Positions 26,989 to 35,462 are shown, counted from the stretch's first letter. The stretch is DNA of 50,713 bases from Pseudomonas syringae pv. cilantro (GCF_001293775.1 NZ_LGLN01000081.1:205437-256149); one strand, 5' to 3'. The notes: generated from the sequence alone by a model not told the origin. Numbers and translations: made by a program.

Positions 26989-27663
26989 TTACTGTGAAAC
27001 GGCGACCAGCTCGATTTCGAATACCAGCGGCGTGAACGGATCGATCAGATCACCCGCCCCCTCGGCCCCGTAGGCCTGATCCGACGGAATCACCAGCCGC
27101 CATTTCGCACCTGTCGGCATGTTCTGCAGCGCAGTGGTCCAGCCGCTGATCACGCTGTCGAGCCTGAACCACTGCGGCTGCGCACTCTGGTCGAAGATCG
27201 TACCGTCCGGCAGCCGCCCGACGTAGCGCACTTCCACTCGGCCATTGGCGTCCGGTTTGGGGCCGGTGCCCGGTGTCAGTTCGGTCATGAGAATGCCGTC
27301 GGCCAGCACCTTGACGCCCGGCTTGGCCTTCTCGCTGTCCATAAATGTGCGCTCTACCTTGAGGGCGGCCTCGGTGGGCGCATCGTTACCTGAAGTCTCG
27401 GCTTGCGCGATCGCCGCGTCGTGCTCGCGTAGAAGCTGATCGATGCGCTCTTGCTTGAGGGCCAGCGGCTTGCCTTGATAAGCCTGCCTCAAACCTTCTA
27501 CCAACGCCTTGAGATCAAGGTCCGGGACTTCCTGATGCAGACGCTCGCCAAGGCTTGCGCCCAGGCTGTAAGCCAGGTCATGACTGTCACTGGAAGGCGG
27601 CGTTTCGGCAGCCTGGGCCAGGGGTAGCAAGAGGAACAACGACGTTAACAAGTAGCGCGACAT
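26989..27663 (-). CDS. Periplasmic FKBP-type peptidyl-prolyl isomerase
   Basis: A 224-residue protein with a signal peptide (about residues 1-19, cut near AQAAE). A helical dimerisation-type N-terminal part resembles FkpA/Mip (LAYSLGASLGERLHQEVPDLD). An FKBP domain from about residue 125 to the end keeps VRYVGRLPDGTIFDQS, VISGWTTAL and PSDQAYG. It would assist folding of exported proteins. The ATG at 27663 is chosen for the signal peptide; the open frame runs further upstream to 28155 over algP. It lies between algQ and algP as in P. aeruginosa (PA5254, from memory). Confidence 0.9.
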   Translation of the reverse strand: MSRYLLTSLFLLLPLAQAAETPPSSDSHDLAYSLGASLGERLHQEVPDLDLKALVEGLRQAYQGKPLALKQERIDQLLREHDAAIAQAETSGNDAPTEAALKVERTFMDSEKAKPGVKVLADGILMTELTPGTGPKPDANGRVEVRYVGRLPDGTIFDQSAQPQWFRLDSVISGWTTALQNMPTGAKWRLVIPSDQAYGAEGAGDLIDPFTPLVFEIELVAVSQ

Positions 27664-27880
27664 TAATGCTCTCCGGCCTGGGAAGTCAGCGATTATGCCA
27701 GCGTCAGGGCGTGTAGTGATCAGTCTTGAAAGGTGAATTTCACGATACCTGCGCGGTGTCGCGCCGTAATCATTTTTTGCAGTATGCAACAGCGCCCCGT
27801 TAGTGGTGTCAAGATGCCCTAGCGGCGATGCGCGCAGAAGCCTAGTATGAGCCGCAATTTCGTCACCCAGGAGGTAAGTC

Positions 27881-28807
27881 ATGTCGGCCAAAAAGAAGCC
27901 AGTAAATACTCCGTTGCATTTGCTCCAACAATTATCGGGCAGCTTGCTTGAACATCTGGAAGACGCCTGCTCCCAAGCTTTGACTGATGCCGAGAAATTG
28001 CTCGCCAAGCTTGAGAAACAACGCGGCAAAGCGCAGGAAAAACTGCACAAGTCCCGTACCAAACTGCAAGACGCCGCCACCGCCGGGAAGGCCAAGGCGC
28101 AGACCAAGGCAAAAGATGCCGTGTCTGAACTGGAAGAATTGCTGGATGCGCTCAAGGAGCGTCAGACCGAAACCCGCACTTACATTCTGCACCTCAAGCG
28201 CGATGCTCAAGAGAGCCTGAAGCTGGCCCAAGGTATCGGCCGTGTGAAAGAAGCGGTTGGTAAAGTGTTGAGCACTCGCGCTGCCAAACCCGCTGCGCCT
28301 AAAGTCGCAGCCAAGGCGCCTGCTGCAAAAGCACCGGTGAAAGCCGCCACCAAGCCCGCTGTCAAAGCACCGGCCAAATCGGCTGCCAGCGCTAAAGCAG
28401 CGCCTCGCCCTGCCTTGACCAAAGCACCGGCCGCAAGCAAAGCGCCTGCCAAGCCAGCCGCTAAACCGGCTACCCGGTCGACTGCCGCAGCCAAACCGGT
28501 TGCTGCGAAAACCGCTGCGGCCAAGCCCGTTGCAGCCCGATCGACTGCCGCCAAACCGGCTGCAAAACCTGCCGTGACCAAAGCACCTGCTGCCAAAACC
28601 ACTGCAAGCAGCGCTGCCAAACCTGCCGCCGCAAAAGCGCCGGTTGCCAAGCCAGCTGCGAAAGCTCCAGCCAAGTCGCCGGTAAAAGCAGCAGCCAAAC
28701 CCGCAGCTAAACCTGTCGCCAAGTCAGCGACGCCAGCGCCTGCCGCCGCGCCAGCTGCTGCACCCGCCACACCGACCAACAGCGCAACACCTGGCAGCGC
28801 TTCTTAA
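27881..28807 (+). CDS. algP: AlgP (histone-like, KPAA-repeat) regulator
   Basis: A 308-residue protein. Residues 1-125 are a charged helical region (AEKLLAKLEKQRGKAQEKL). From about 130 to 290 it is almost only Lys, Ala and Pro, with repeats such as AKPAA, KAPA and AKAP, resembling eukaryotic histone H1 tails. The tail ends in an uncharged Ala/Pro/Thr stretch. AlgP (AlgR3) is a histone-like element affecting alginate gene expression in P. aeruginosa. AGGAGG sits 6 bases before the ATG. The repeats at DNA level are degenerate, so slippage may be less frequent than with perfect repeats. Its stop overlaps the convergent gene in TTAA. Confidence 0.93.
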   Translation: MSAKKKPVNTPLHLLQQLSGSLLEHLEDACSQALTDAEKLLAKLEKQRGKAQEKLHKSRTKLQDAATAGKAKAQTKAKDAVSELEELLDALKERQTETRTYILHLKRDAQESLKLAQGIGRVKEAVGKVLSTRAAKPAAPKVAAKAPAAKAPVKAATKPAVKAPAKSAASAKAAPRPALTKAPAASKAPAKPAAKPATRSTAAAKPVAAKTAAAKPVAARSTAAKPAAKPAVTKAPAAKTTASSAAKPAAAKAPVAKPAAKAPAKSPVKAAAKPAAKPVAKSATPAPAAAPAAAPATPTNSATPGSAS

Positions 28808-29280
28808 GCCCGGTCAACGCTGATATCGACCGCGATGCGCAACACCTGTAGCGCATCGCGGTTCTCTGCGGCACTCCCCTCTACAAGTCCTTTCAGCCAG
28901 TCGCCTGCATTTCCTGCATCACCCTCTGGCCAGCCATCGGCTAACGCTTCAAGCCTCAGCAGCAGACTCCGCTCGGCCTCCAGTTCAAGCGCCTTTACGT
29001 TGGTTCGCAATGCACTCAGCGCAGCATCCTGCTGTGCCGCATCACGCCACTGAGTGCGCAAATCCCGCAGCGGGCGCACCACTTCATCGTGCCAGGGCGT
29101 CGCCAATTGTCCGATTTGCATGATTCGTTGCGCCGTGCAGGCCACGCCGCGCGACTCGAGCCAGACACCGCAAAGCACCATGCACACGTTGGCCCCGTTG
29201 GCTTGTAGCGCAAGACAAGCCCGTTCCACACCCGGCCGGGCGTAGAAATCGAGGGTGAAACTCCAGAGCGCTGAAGGCAT
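28804..29280 (-). CDS. TIGR02444 family protein, function unknown
   Basis: A 158-residue cytosolic protein beginning MPSALWSFTLDFYARPGVE. It matches the TIGR02444 family that lies next to the YheS-type ABC-F gene in many gammaproteobacteria. It is helical and rich in Leu, Arg and Ala, with no catalytic motif I can name. The ATG at 29280 is chosen by the family start; an upstream ATG-less extension to 29325 is not needed. It is divergent from the ABC-F gene with 46 bp between starts, and its stop interlocks with that of algP. Confidence 0.78.
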   Translation of the reverse strand: MPSALWSFTLDFYARPGVERACLALQANGANVCMVLCGVWLESRGVACTAQRIMQIGQLATPWHDEVVRPLRDLRTQWRDAAQQDAALSALRTNVKALELEAERSLLLRLEALADGWPEGDAGNAGDWLKGLVEGSAAENRDALQVLRIAVDISVDRA

Positions 29281-29326
29281 AGTGATCCACCTGTTCAGGA
29301 CGAAGCTGGTAGACTCCGCCGCCATT

Positions 29327-31237
29327 ATGATTCGACTTCAAAGCCTTACCTTACAGCGTGGTCCGCAACGTCTGCTAGAAGACGCCGAGCTGACTCTGCA
29401 CGCCGGCCATAAAGCCGGTCTGATCGGTGCCAATGGCGCCGGTAAATCAAGCCTGTTCGCGTTGCTGCGCGGAGAGCTGACGCCCGACGCCGGTGACTGC
29501 CTGCTGCCCGCCGACTGGCGCATCGCACACATGCGTCAGGAGGTCGATACCCTCGAACGCCTGGCCGTAGACTACGTGCTCGATGGCGATGAGCGCCTGC
29601 GCGAAGTGCAACGCTCGCTGGCCGAAGCCGAAATTGCGCAGGACGGTGCAGCTCAGGCGCGCCTGCATTCGGAGCTCGACAGCGCCGACGGCTATACCGC
29701 CGACGCCCGCGCGCGCAAGCTGCTGGCCGGGCTCGGCTTCACCAACGAGCAGATGGAACGGCAGGTCGGCAGCTTCTCCGGCGGCTGGCGGATGCGTCTG
29801 AACCTGGCGCTGGCGCTGATGTGTCCGTCAGACCTGCTACTGCTCGATGAACCCACCAACCACTTGGACCTCGATGCCATTCTGTGGCTTGAAGACTGGC
29901 TCAAGAGCTACCCCGGCACGTTGCTGCTGATTTCCCACGACCGGGATTTTCTCGATGCCGTGGTCGACCACATCGCCCACGTCGAGCAGCGCAAAATCAC
30001 TCTCTATCGCGGCGGTTACAGCGCCTTCGAACGTGCTCGCGCCGAACGTCTGGCCCAGCAGCAACAGGCCTACGAGAAACAGCAGGTGCAACGCGCGCAC
30101 ATGGAGAAATACATTGCGCGCTTCAAGGCCCAGGCCACCAAGGCGCGCCAGGCACAGAGCCGCATAAAGGCACTGGAGCGCATGGAAGAGCTGTCCGCCG
30201 CGCACGTCGATTCGCCGTTCAACTTCGTCTTCCGCGAGTCCGACAAGATCTCCAGCCCGTTGCTGGACCTGTCCGATGCGCGCCTGGGATATGGCGACAA
30301 GACCGTCCTGGAGAAGGTCAAGCTGCAACTGACCCCAGGCGCGCGCATCGGCCTGCTCGGGCCCAACGGCGCGGGCAAGTCGACACTGATCAAAAACCTC
30401 GCAGGCGAACTTGAGCCGCAAAGCGGCCGACTGGTGCGTGGCGAAAACCTGACCGTGGGCTACTTCGCCCAGCATCAGCTCGACTCTCTGGACGCCAAAG
30501 CCACGCCGTTACTGCACTTGCAACGCCTGGCGCCGACCGAACGCGAACAGACGCTGCGCGACTTCCTCGGCGGCTTCGACTTCCGCGGTGCACGTCTGGA
30601 CGAACCGGTGCTGAATTTCTCCGGTGGCGAAAAAGCGCGTCTGGCGCTGGCGCTGATCGCCTGGGAAAAGCCCAACCTGTTGCTGCTCGACGAACCGACC
30701 AACCACCTGGACCTGGAAATGCGCCTGGCGTTGACCATGGCGTTGCAGGAGTTCGGCGGCGCGGTACTGGTGGTGTCTCACGATCGGCATTTGCTGAAGA
30801 GCACCACCGATGACTTCCTGCTGGTGGCCGACGGCCGTGTGCAGGAGTTCGACGGCGATCTGGATGACTACACCCGCTGGCTGGCCGACTACCGCCTGCG
30901 CAATGCGCCGGTCAGCAACACGCCGGTCAACGCTGACAAGACCGACAAGAAAGCCCAGCGTCAGCAGGCCGCAGCGCTGCGTCAGCAACTGGCTCCGCAC
31001 AAGCGCGAAGCCGACAAGCTGGAGCGCGATCTCGGACTGGTGAATGAAACACTCGCCAAAGTCGAAGCAGCCCTGGCGGACAGCACCAATTACGACGCCG
31101 CCAACAAAGACAAACTGCGCGATCTGCTGGCCGAGCAAGCGAAGCTGAAGGTGCGTGAATCCGAGCTGGAAGATGCCTGGATGCAGGCGCTGGAGCTGCT
31201 GGAGTCGATGCAGGCCGAACTGGAAGCGCTATCGTGA
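29327..31237 (+). CDS. ABC-F family ATPase, YheS-like
   Basis: A 636-residue soluble protein with two ABC ATPase domains and no membrane segment. The first Walker A is GANGAGKSS (near residue 34) with SFSGGWRMR and LLLLDEPTNHLDL. The second is GPNGAGKST with NFSGGEKARL and LLLLDEPTNHLDLEMRL. An Arg/Lys/Gln-rich linker (about 235-290) joins them, and a coiled-coil tail follows. Length and the MIRLQSLTLQRG start match E. coli YheS (637 residues). ABC-F proteins act on ribosomes rather than transport. The ATG at 29327 is chosen by homology. Confidence 0.92.
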   Translation: MIRLQSLTLQRGPQRLLEDAELTLHAGHKAGLIGANGAGKSSLFALLRGELTPDAGDCLLPADWRIAHMRQEVDTLERLAVDYVLDGDERLREVQRSLAEAEIAQDGAAQARLHSELDSADGYTADARARKLLAGLGFTNEQMERQVGSFSGGWRMRLNLALALMCPSDLLLLDEPTNHLDLDAILWLEDWLKSYPGTLLLISHDRDFLDAVVDHIAHVEQRKITLYRGGYSAFERARAERLAQQQQAYEKQQVQRAHMEKYIARFKAQATKARQAQSRIKALERMEELSAAHVDSPFNFVFRESDKISSPLLDLSDARLGYGDKTVLEKVKLQLTPGARIGLLGPNGAGKSTLIKNLAGELEPQSGRLVRGENLTVGYFAQHQLDSLDAKATPLLHLQRLAPTEREQTLRDFLGGFDFRGARLDEPVLNFSGGEKARLALALIAWEKPNLLLLDEPTNHLDLEMRLALTMALQEFGGAVLVVSHDRHLLKSTTDDFLLVADGRVQEFDGDLDDYTRWLADYRLRNAPVSNTPVNADKTDKKAQRQQAAALRQQLAPHKREADKLERDLGLVNETLAKVEAALADSTNYDAANKDKLRDLLAEQAKLKVRESELEDAWMQALELLESMQAELEALS

Positions 31238-31253
31238 GCGGGGCAAGGGATTG

Positions 31254-31847
31254 ATGGAAGTGTTGGGTTTGCCGATTTCCGCGTACTGGATTGAGCCGCT
31301 GCTGATCGGCGTGCAGATTCTGCTGATCCTGCTGGCCGGCTATGTGTTGCAGCGAATCGTCGGCGGCTTTCTGACCGGTCTGGGCGAACGCTATCCGTTG
31401 CCGCCCGAGCTGCTGGTGCCGGTTCGCGGTGGTTTGCGCTGGCTGATCATGGGCAGCGCGTTCGTCTTCGTGCTGGGCAGGCTCGGCGTTTCGGCCACGG
31501 TGCTGTGGACCGCCTTGTCAGGCTTCGTTGCCGTCGCGGCGGTAGCCTTCTTCGCCATGTGGAGCGTGTTGTCGAACCTGCTCTGCGCCATCCTGATCTT
31601 CACCATCGGCCCGTTCCGCATCGGTGACATGGTCGAGCTGGTCGACACGCTGGACAAGCCCGGCGTGAAGGGGCGGGTGATCGCCATCAATCTGATGTTC
31701 ACTACCCTGATCGAGACGCCGGAGGCCGGTGGCGCGCTGGTTCAGGTACCCAACAGCCAGTTTTTCCAGAAGTCGGTTCGACGCTGGCGCGGCAGCGATC
31801 TGCTCCCGCAGGTGGCGGTCGCAAAACAGCCGGATGAGCAGGACTAG
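31254..31847 (+). CDS. Small MscS family mechanosensitive channel protein
   Basis: A 197-residue inner-membrane protein. Three hydrophobic helices lie at about residues 12-33, 55-77 and 80-115; the last is Ala/Gly-rich like the MscS pore helix. A short beta domain follows (FRIGDMVELVDT, VPNSQFFQKSVRRW). It is shorter than E. coli MscS (286), lacking most of the C-terminal cytoplasmic cage, so gating may differ. It starts 16 bp after the ABC-F stop, with AAGGGA before the ATG, and is probably cotranscribed. Function as a channel is inferred from family. Confidence 0.82.
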   Translation: MEVLGLPISAYWIEPLLIGVQILLILLAGYVLQRIVGGFLTGLGERYPLPPELLVPVRGGLRWLIMGSAFVFVLGRLGVSATVLWTALSGFVAVAAVAFFAMWSVLSNLLCAILIFTIGPFRIGDMVELVDTLDKPGVKGRVIAINLMFTTLIETPEAGGALVQVPNSQFFQKSVRRWRGSDLLPQVAVAKQPDEQD

Positions 31848-31914
31848 AAATAGTTAGCGTTGCAAAGCGTTAGGCACTAATTTATCGGGCATTGGACTTT
31901 GCTTGAGGTGCGAG

Positions 31915-32547
31915 ATGGCGCTTGAAACGTGGCTGGGTTTTTTTGCGGCCTGCTGGATCATCAGTGTTTCCCCAGGTGCAGGCGCTATTGCCTCGATGTC
32001 GTGCGGCCTGCAATACGGTTTCCTGCGCGGCTACTGGAATGCCTTGGGGCTGCAAATCGCCCTGGTGGCGCAGATCGCCATCGTTGCTGCCGGTCTTGGC
32101 GCCGTACTGGCAGCCTCCGAGATGGCGTTCACGCTGATCAAGTGGTTCGGCGTGGCGTATCTGGTCTATCTGGGCATCAAGCAATGGCGCGCACTGCCTG
32201 CCGACCTTGCTGACGAATCTGCCGTTCGCCCTGTCGGCAAACCGATGACGCTGGTCATGCGCGGCTTTCTGGTCAATATCAGCAACCCCAAGGCGCTGAT
32301 TTTCATACTGGCCATTCTGCCGCAGTTCATCGATCCGGCTGCGCCACTGTTGATCCAGTACGTCATCATCGCGGCGACCATGGTGGTGGTCGATCTGATC
32401 GTCATGGCGGGCTACACCGGGCTGGCATCGCGGGTGTTGCGCCTGCTCAAGACACCTCGCCAGCAGCGACGTCTGAATCGTACCTTCGCCAGCCTGTTCG
32501 TGGGCGCGGCCGGCTTTCTGGCTACGCTGCATCGCGGTACGGCCTGA
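31915..32547 (+). CDS. LysE/RhtB family amino-acid exporter
   Basis: A 210-residue protein with about six helices. The SVSPGAGAIASMSCGLQYG block (residues 17-35) is the diagnostic LysE/RhtB N-terminal motif, and NPKALIFILAILPQF (near 124-138) is the second. Family members export lysine, homoserine, threonine or other small molecules; the substrate is not readable. GAGG lies 6 bases before the ATG at 31915. Two hairpins follow in 32550-32615. Confidence 0.88.
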   Translation: MALETWLGFFAACWIISVSPGAGAIASMSCGLQYGFLRGYWNALGLQIALVAQIAIVAAGLGAVLAASEMAFTLIKWFGVAYLVYLGIKQWRALPADLADESAVRPVGKPMTLVMRGFLVNISNPKALIFILAILPQFIDPAAPLLIQYVIIAATMVVVDLIVMAGYTGLASRVLRLLKTPRQQRRLNRTFASLFVGAAGFLATLHRGTA

Positions 32548-32584
32548 ATCGGTCGCACACCGGCTTTTGCCTGTGTGCCGATCA

Positions 32585-32615
32585 CCTGAAACAGGGCATG
32601 AGGCACTGTTTCAGG
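32585..32615. terminator. Hairpin after the LysE-family gene
   Basis: CCTGAAACAG (32585-32594) pairs perfectly with CTGTTTCAGG (32606-32615), with an 11-base loop. A weaker imperfect dyad (ATCGGTCGCACACCGGC with GCCTGTGTGCCGAT) precedes it at 32548-32583. No strong T tract follows, so the terminator role is likely but not certain. Confidence 0.5.
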
Positions 32616-32691
32616 CCCCCTCAGGGCTGATTGTAAAATTCAGTAACAAAAATGCACCTCTGCTATTGAGAAGCTCTCTTGCGAAGTTAAC

Positions 32692-32709
32692 AATGCAACG
32701 CATCGCATT
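32692..32709. promoter_or_regulatory. Candidate Fur box upstream of the iron permease
   Basis: AATGCAACGCATCGCATT is an imperfect 18-base dyad with AATGC/GCATT ends, 17 bp before the ATG of the cytochrome c-FTR1 gene. It resembles a GC-rich variant of the Fur consensus (repeats of NAT(A/T)AT type). Its position and the iron-related product support it; the match is only moderate. Confidence 0.35.
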
Positions 32710-32726
32710 CTTGTTGAGATTCTGCA

Positions 32727-34625
32727 ATGCCCCTCCGCTCTCATGTCCTTGCCTGGCTGCTGACGCCGCTCTTGATGCTGTGCAGCCTCAGCACTTTGGC
32801 CGACCCTGTTGAAGGTGCAGCCCAGGCGCTGCATCTGCTGGATTACCTCGGCGCTGATTATCCGGTTGCGGTAGCAGATGGCAAGGTTGTGGCTGACGCC
32901 AGGTATCAGCAGCAGCTTGAAAACCTGAACGCGCTGCAAGGCTTGATTGTGACGTTGCCGCAGAGGGCCGAGCGCGCAGAGCTGGAGCAGGGCGTCGCGG
33001 AGCTGAAAAGCGCCGTGACCAGCCACAGGGACAGTGCGCAGGTTGCACGTCAGGCGCGGCAATTGGGCGCGAAGCTCGCGCTGGCCTATGAAGTCAGCCA
33101 GGCACCGGCCATCACACCGGACCCGGCTCGTGGTGCGCCGCTGTATGCACAGCATTGCTCGGTCTGCCACGGTGACAGCGGCGCGGGAGACGGCCCGGCC
33201 GGCATCGGTCTGGAACCGCCACCATCGAACCTGCGTGACGCGGCGCGCCTCGATCGCCTTAGCCTTTACGACCTCTACAACGCAACCGGTCTGGGCATTG
33301 CCGGCACCGACATGCCTGCGTTCGCCGATCAACTGGATGACCGCCAGCGTTGGGACGTTGCTACTTACATCGCCAGTTTCAGTGCGCAGCCGGTCGTCAA
33401 TCCCGCCAAGACCTTCAATATCGCCGACCTGGCTCGCCAGACGCCCGCCGAAGTTCTGGTTGCCGAAGGCCAGGACGCCGCCGCGACGTTTCGCGCTCAA
33501 CGCGCGCAGCCGCCGCAAGTGCAGCGCGGTCCGGCGCAACTGCTGGATTACACCAGTGTAACGCTGGACAAGAGCCTCGCCGCCTACAAGGCAGGCGATC
33601 ACGAGCAAGCCTACGACTTGTCGGTCGCAGCCTATCTGGAGGGCTTCGAGCTGGTCGAAAGCTCGCTGGACAACGTGGACGCCAACGTCCGCAAGGACAC
33701 TGAAAAGAGCCTGATGGCCTACCGTCAGTCGTTGCAGGACGGCCTGCCGTTGCCGCAGGTTGCGCAAAAACTTGAAACAGCGAAGTCCAGGCTCAAGGAG
33801 TCGGCTGGCCTGTTGGGCAGCGATGGCCTGAGCCTGTCGCTGAGCTACATCTCGGGCCTGTTGATCCTGCTGCGCGAAGGGCTGGAAGCGATTCTGGTGC
33901 TGGCAGCAATCCTGGCGTTCCTGCGCAACACCGGCCAGCAGTCTGCCGTGCGAAGCGTCAATGTTGGCTGGGGATTGGCGTTGCTGGCTGGTCTGGGCAC
34001 GTGGGCGCTGGCGGCTTACGTGATCGATGTCAGCGGCGCGCAGCGTGAGTTGCTGGAAGGCGCCACTGCTCTGTTTGCCAGCGTGATGGTGCTCTGGCTC
34101 GGCGTGTGGATGCATGACCGTCGTCACGCGGTCGCGTGGCAGGATTACGTCAAGAGCAGCCTGGTCGGCGGTGGCGGCCGATTCGGGTTCGCGGTGCTGG
34201 CATTCTTCTCGGTGTATCGCGAGCTGTTCGAAGTGATCCTGTTCTATGAAACCCTGTGGTTGCAGGCTGGCCCGGCTGGCCACGATGCGGTGCTGGCGGG
34301 CGGCGCCACGGCGCTGGTGCTGTTGGTGGGTCTGGCATGGGTCATCCTGCGCGGCTCGGCGAAACTGCCGCTGTCGATGTTCTTCGGCATCAACGCCGCG
34401 CTGCTCTGTGCGCTGTCGGTGGTGTTCGCCGGTCACGGCGTCAAGGCGCTACAGGAAGCAGGCATATTCGGCACCCGGCCGGTGCCGTTCTTCGAGTTCG
34501 ACTGGCTGGGCATTCACGCCGATCTGTACTCGCTCAGCGCGCAGGCCATCGCTCTGATTGCCATCGCGGTACTTTACGGGCGCAGCCTGCTGGCAGAGAA
34601 GCGCCGGGTTCAGGCATCGGACTGA
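32727..34625 (+). CDS. Cytochrome c / FTR1 family iron permease fusion
   Basis: A 632-residue membrane protein. A signal peptide (about 1-25) leads a periplasmic part with a class I cytochrome c haem site, C144-S-V-C147-H148, and a likely methionine ligand in GTDMPAF. After about residue 365 come seven hydrophobic helices with two RExxE iron motifs: R383-E-G-L-E387 and R498-E-L-F-E502. FTR1/EfeU proteins take up ferric iron coupled to oxidation of ferrous iron. Here the fused cytochrome could accept the electron, taking the role of a separate oxidase (inference). It is alone in its unit, with a possible Fur site upstream and a strong hairpin downstream. Confidence 0.9.
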   Translation: MPLRSHVLAWLLTPLLMLCSLSTLADPVEGAAQALHLLDYLGADYPVAVADGKVVADARYQQQLENLNALQGLIVTLPQRAERAELEQGVAELKSAVTSHRDSAQVARQARQLGAKLALAYEVSQAPAITPDPARGAPLYAQHCSVCHGDSGAGDGPAGIGLEPPPSNLRDAARLDRLSLYDLYNATGLGIAGTDMPAFADQLDDRQRWDVATYIASFSAQPVVNPAKTFNIADLARQTPAEVLVAEGQDAAATFRAQRAQPPQVQRGPAQLLDYTSVTLDKSLAAYKAGDHEQAYDLSVAAYLEGFELVESSLDNVDANVRKDTEKSLMAYRQSLQDGLPLPQVAQKLETAKSRLKESAGLLGSDGLSLSLSYISGLLILLREGLEAILVLAAILAFLRNTGQQSAVRSVNVGWGLALLAGLGTWALAAYVIDVSGAQRELLEGATALFASVMVLWLGVWMHDRRHAVAWQDYVKSSLVGGGGRFGFAVLAFFSVYRELFEVILFYETLWLQAGPAGHDAVLAGGATALVLLVGLAWVILRGSAKLPLSMFFGINAALLCALSVVFAGHGVKALQEAGIFGTRPVPFFEFDWLGIHADLYSLSAQAIALIAIAVLYGRSLLAEKRRVQASD

Positions 34626-34636
34626 TACTTTTGCAG

Positions 34637-34672
34637 GTGCAGGACAAGCGACGTCGGTCGCTTGTCCTGCAC
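34637..34672. terminator. Perfect 16-bp hairpin after the iron permease
   Basis: GTGCAGGACAAGCGAC (34637-34652) pairs perfectly with GTCGCTTGTCCTGCAC (34657-34672) around GTCG. It starts 12 bp after the permease stop. TCCCTTTC follows, so there is no clean T run. It may end the permease transcript or stabilise its 3' end. A run of nine Cs (34702-34710) lies 30 bp beyond. Confidence 0.6.
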
Positions 34673-34842
34673 TCCCTTTCGGTGCGCCATTCCGGCGCGC
34701 GCCCCCCCCCTGCTTCAAGACCCTGTACAAACAACCACCTGCCATTTCTGTCAGTAGACGCTTTTTTAGTTCAGGCCTAGTGTAGTGAAACGCCAACTCG
34801 GCAACCGGGGACTGGCGCATTTACCTGAGAACGAGGTGGGTG

Positions 34843-35073
34843 ATGGCCAAGTACGAGATTCGGTTGTGGGCGGAAGATACAGCGCGACATAACCATCCTG
34901 TAATAGCCATTGAGTTTTATGAGGACGATGAACTGCAAGAGCATGTTCTGATAAAACTTTACCCTCACGGGCGATACGAAATCATTGAAGGCGAATTGGG
35001 CCGGGACGAGGCAATGCTGCAGGTTTTGGCCTTGGCGTTCAGGAAGAAAGTCGCTGAGCTAGCGGATTGGTAA
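34843..35073 (+). CDS. Small hypothetical protein, first of a tandem paralogous pair
   Basis: A 76-residue acidic, soluble protein without signal peptide or membrane helix. I do not recognise its family. It opens MAKYEIRLWAED and ends with RDEAMLQVLALAFRKKVAEL. The next gene (35166) has the same opening (MANYEIRLSLDE), a shared PxxxxEF block, and a matching tail (RDNTLLIALANAF), so the two are paralogs. GAGG lies 6 bases before the ATG at 34843; a GTG at 34840 is possible. The G+C content is visibly lower than in neighbours, suggesting transfer. A toxin-immunity or stress role is conceivable but has no direct support. Confidence 0.7.
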   Translation: MAKYEIRLWAEDTARHNHPVIAIEFYEDDELQEHVLIKLYPHGRYEIIEGELGRDEAMLQVLALAFRKKVAELADW

Positions 35074-35165
35074 AGCCTGATTGATATAGGCAATGAACCT
35101 TGATACGCACAGCTACCAATAAGGCGCGGCATAACAGCATCTTTATTATTAACGAGGGCTTAAAA

Positions 35166-35462
35166 ATGGCTAATTATGAAATCAGGCTGTCTCTTGATGA
35201 GCTTATGGGGGACAGCAGTCCTGAAGTGATGGTGGAGTTTTGGAATAGCAAACTTAACCGAGGCAAGGGCGATATGCAGTTTATCAGCTTCGTTACCTCT
35301 TCTGGGCGGGGTAAAGGTTACGACACCGTGCGGAGTCAGGCAGACGCCGATGGGGACGGAATTCTGGATGCTCGAGACAACACCTTGTTGATCGCGCTGG
35401 CTAACGCATTTGTTGGAATAGATACGTTGATTAAAAAAAAGAAGGTGAAGAAACCGAGTTGA
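35166..35462 (+). CDS. Small hypothetical protein with EF-hand-like loop, second of the tandem pair
   Basis: A 98-residue soluble protein with no signal peptide. It shares its first eight residues (MANYEIRL against MAKYEIRL) and its C-terminal RDxxxLxxLAxAF block with the preceding gene. Between them it has an insertion containing D60-A-D62-G-D64-G-I-L-D68-A-R-D71, which fits the calcium-binding loop of EF-hand/dockerin/TSP3 type repeats. The C-terminus is a lysine cluster (IKKKKVKKPS). GAGGG lies 7 bases before the ATG at 35166, which is preferred over an upstream in-frame start at 35100. The family is unknown to me. Local base composition is AT-richer than in flanking genes. Confidence 0.72.
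   Translation: MANYEIRLSLDELMGDSSPEVMVEFWNSKLNRGKGDMQFISFVTSSGRGKGYDTVRSQADADGDGILDARDNTLLIALANAFVGIDTLIKKKKVKKPS

Noticed and set aside
32640..34436. A long minus-strand open frame opposite the FTR1 permease
   Set aside because: The permease on the plus strand has a signal peptide, CxxCH and RExxE motifs; the antisense frame has none and begins inside the gene's leader.
34702..34710. C9 run as a phase-variable tract
   Set aside because: It lies in non-coding DNA 130 bp before the next start and outside any evident promoter, so phase variation of a gene cannot be supported; it could also be a sequencing weak spot.
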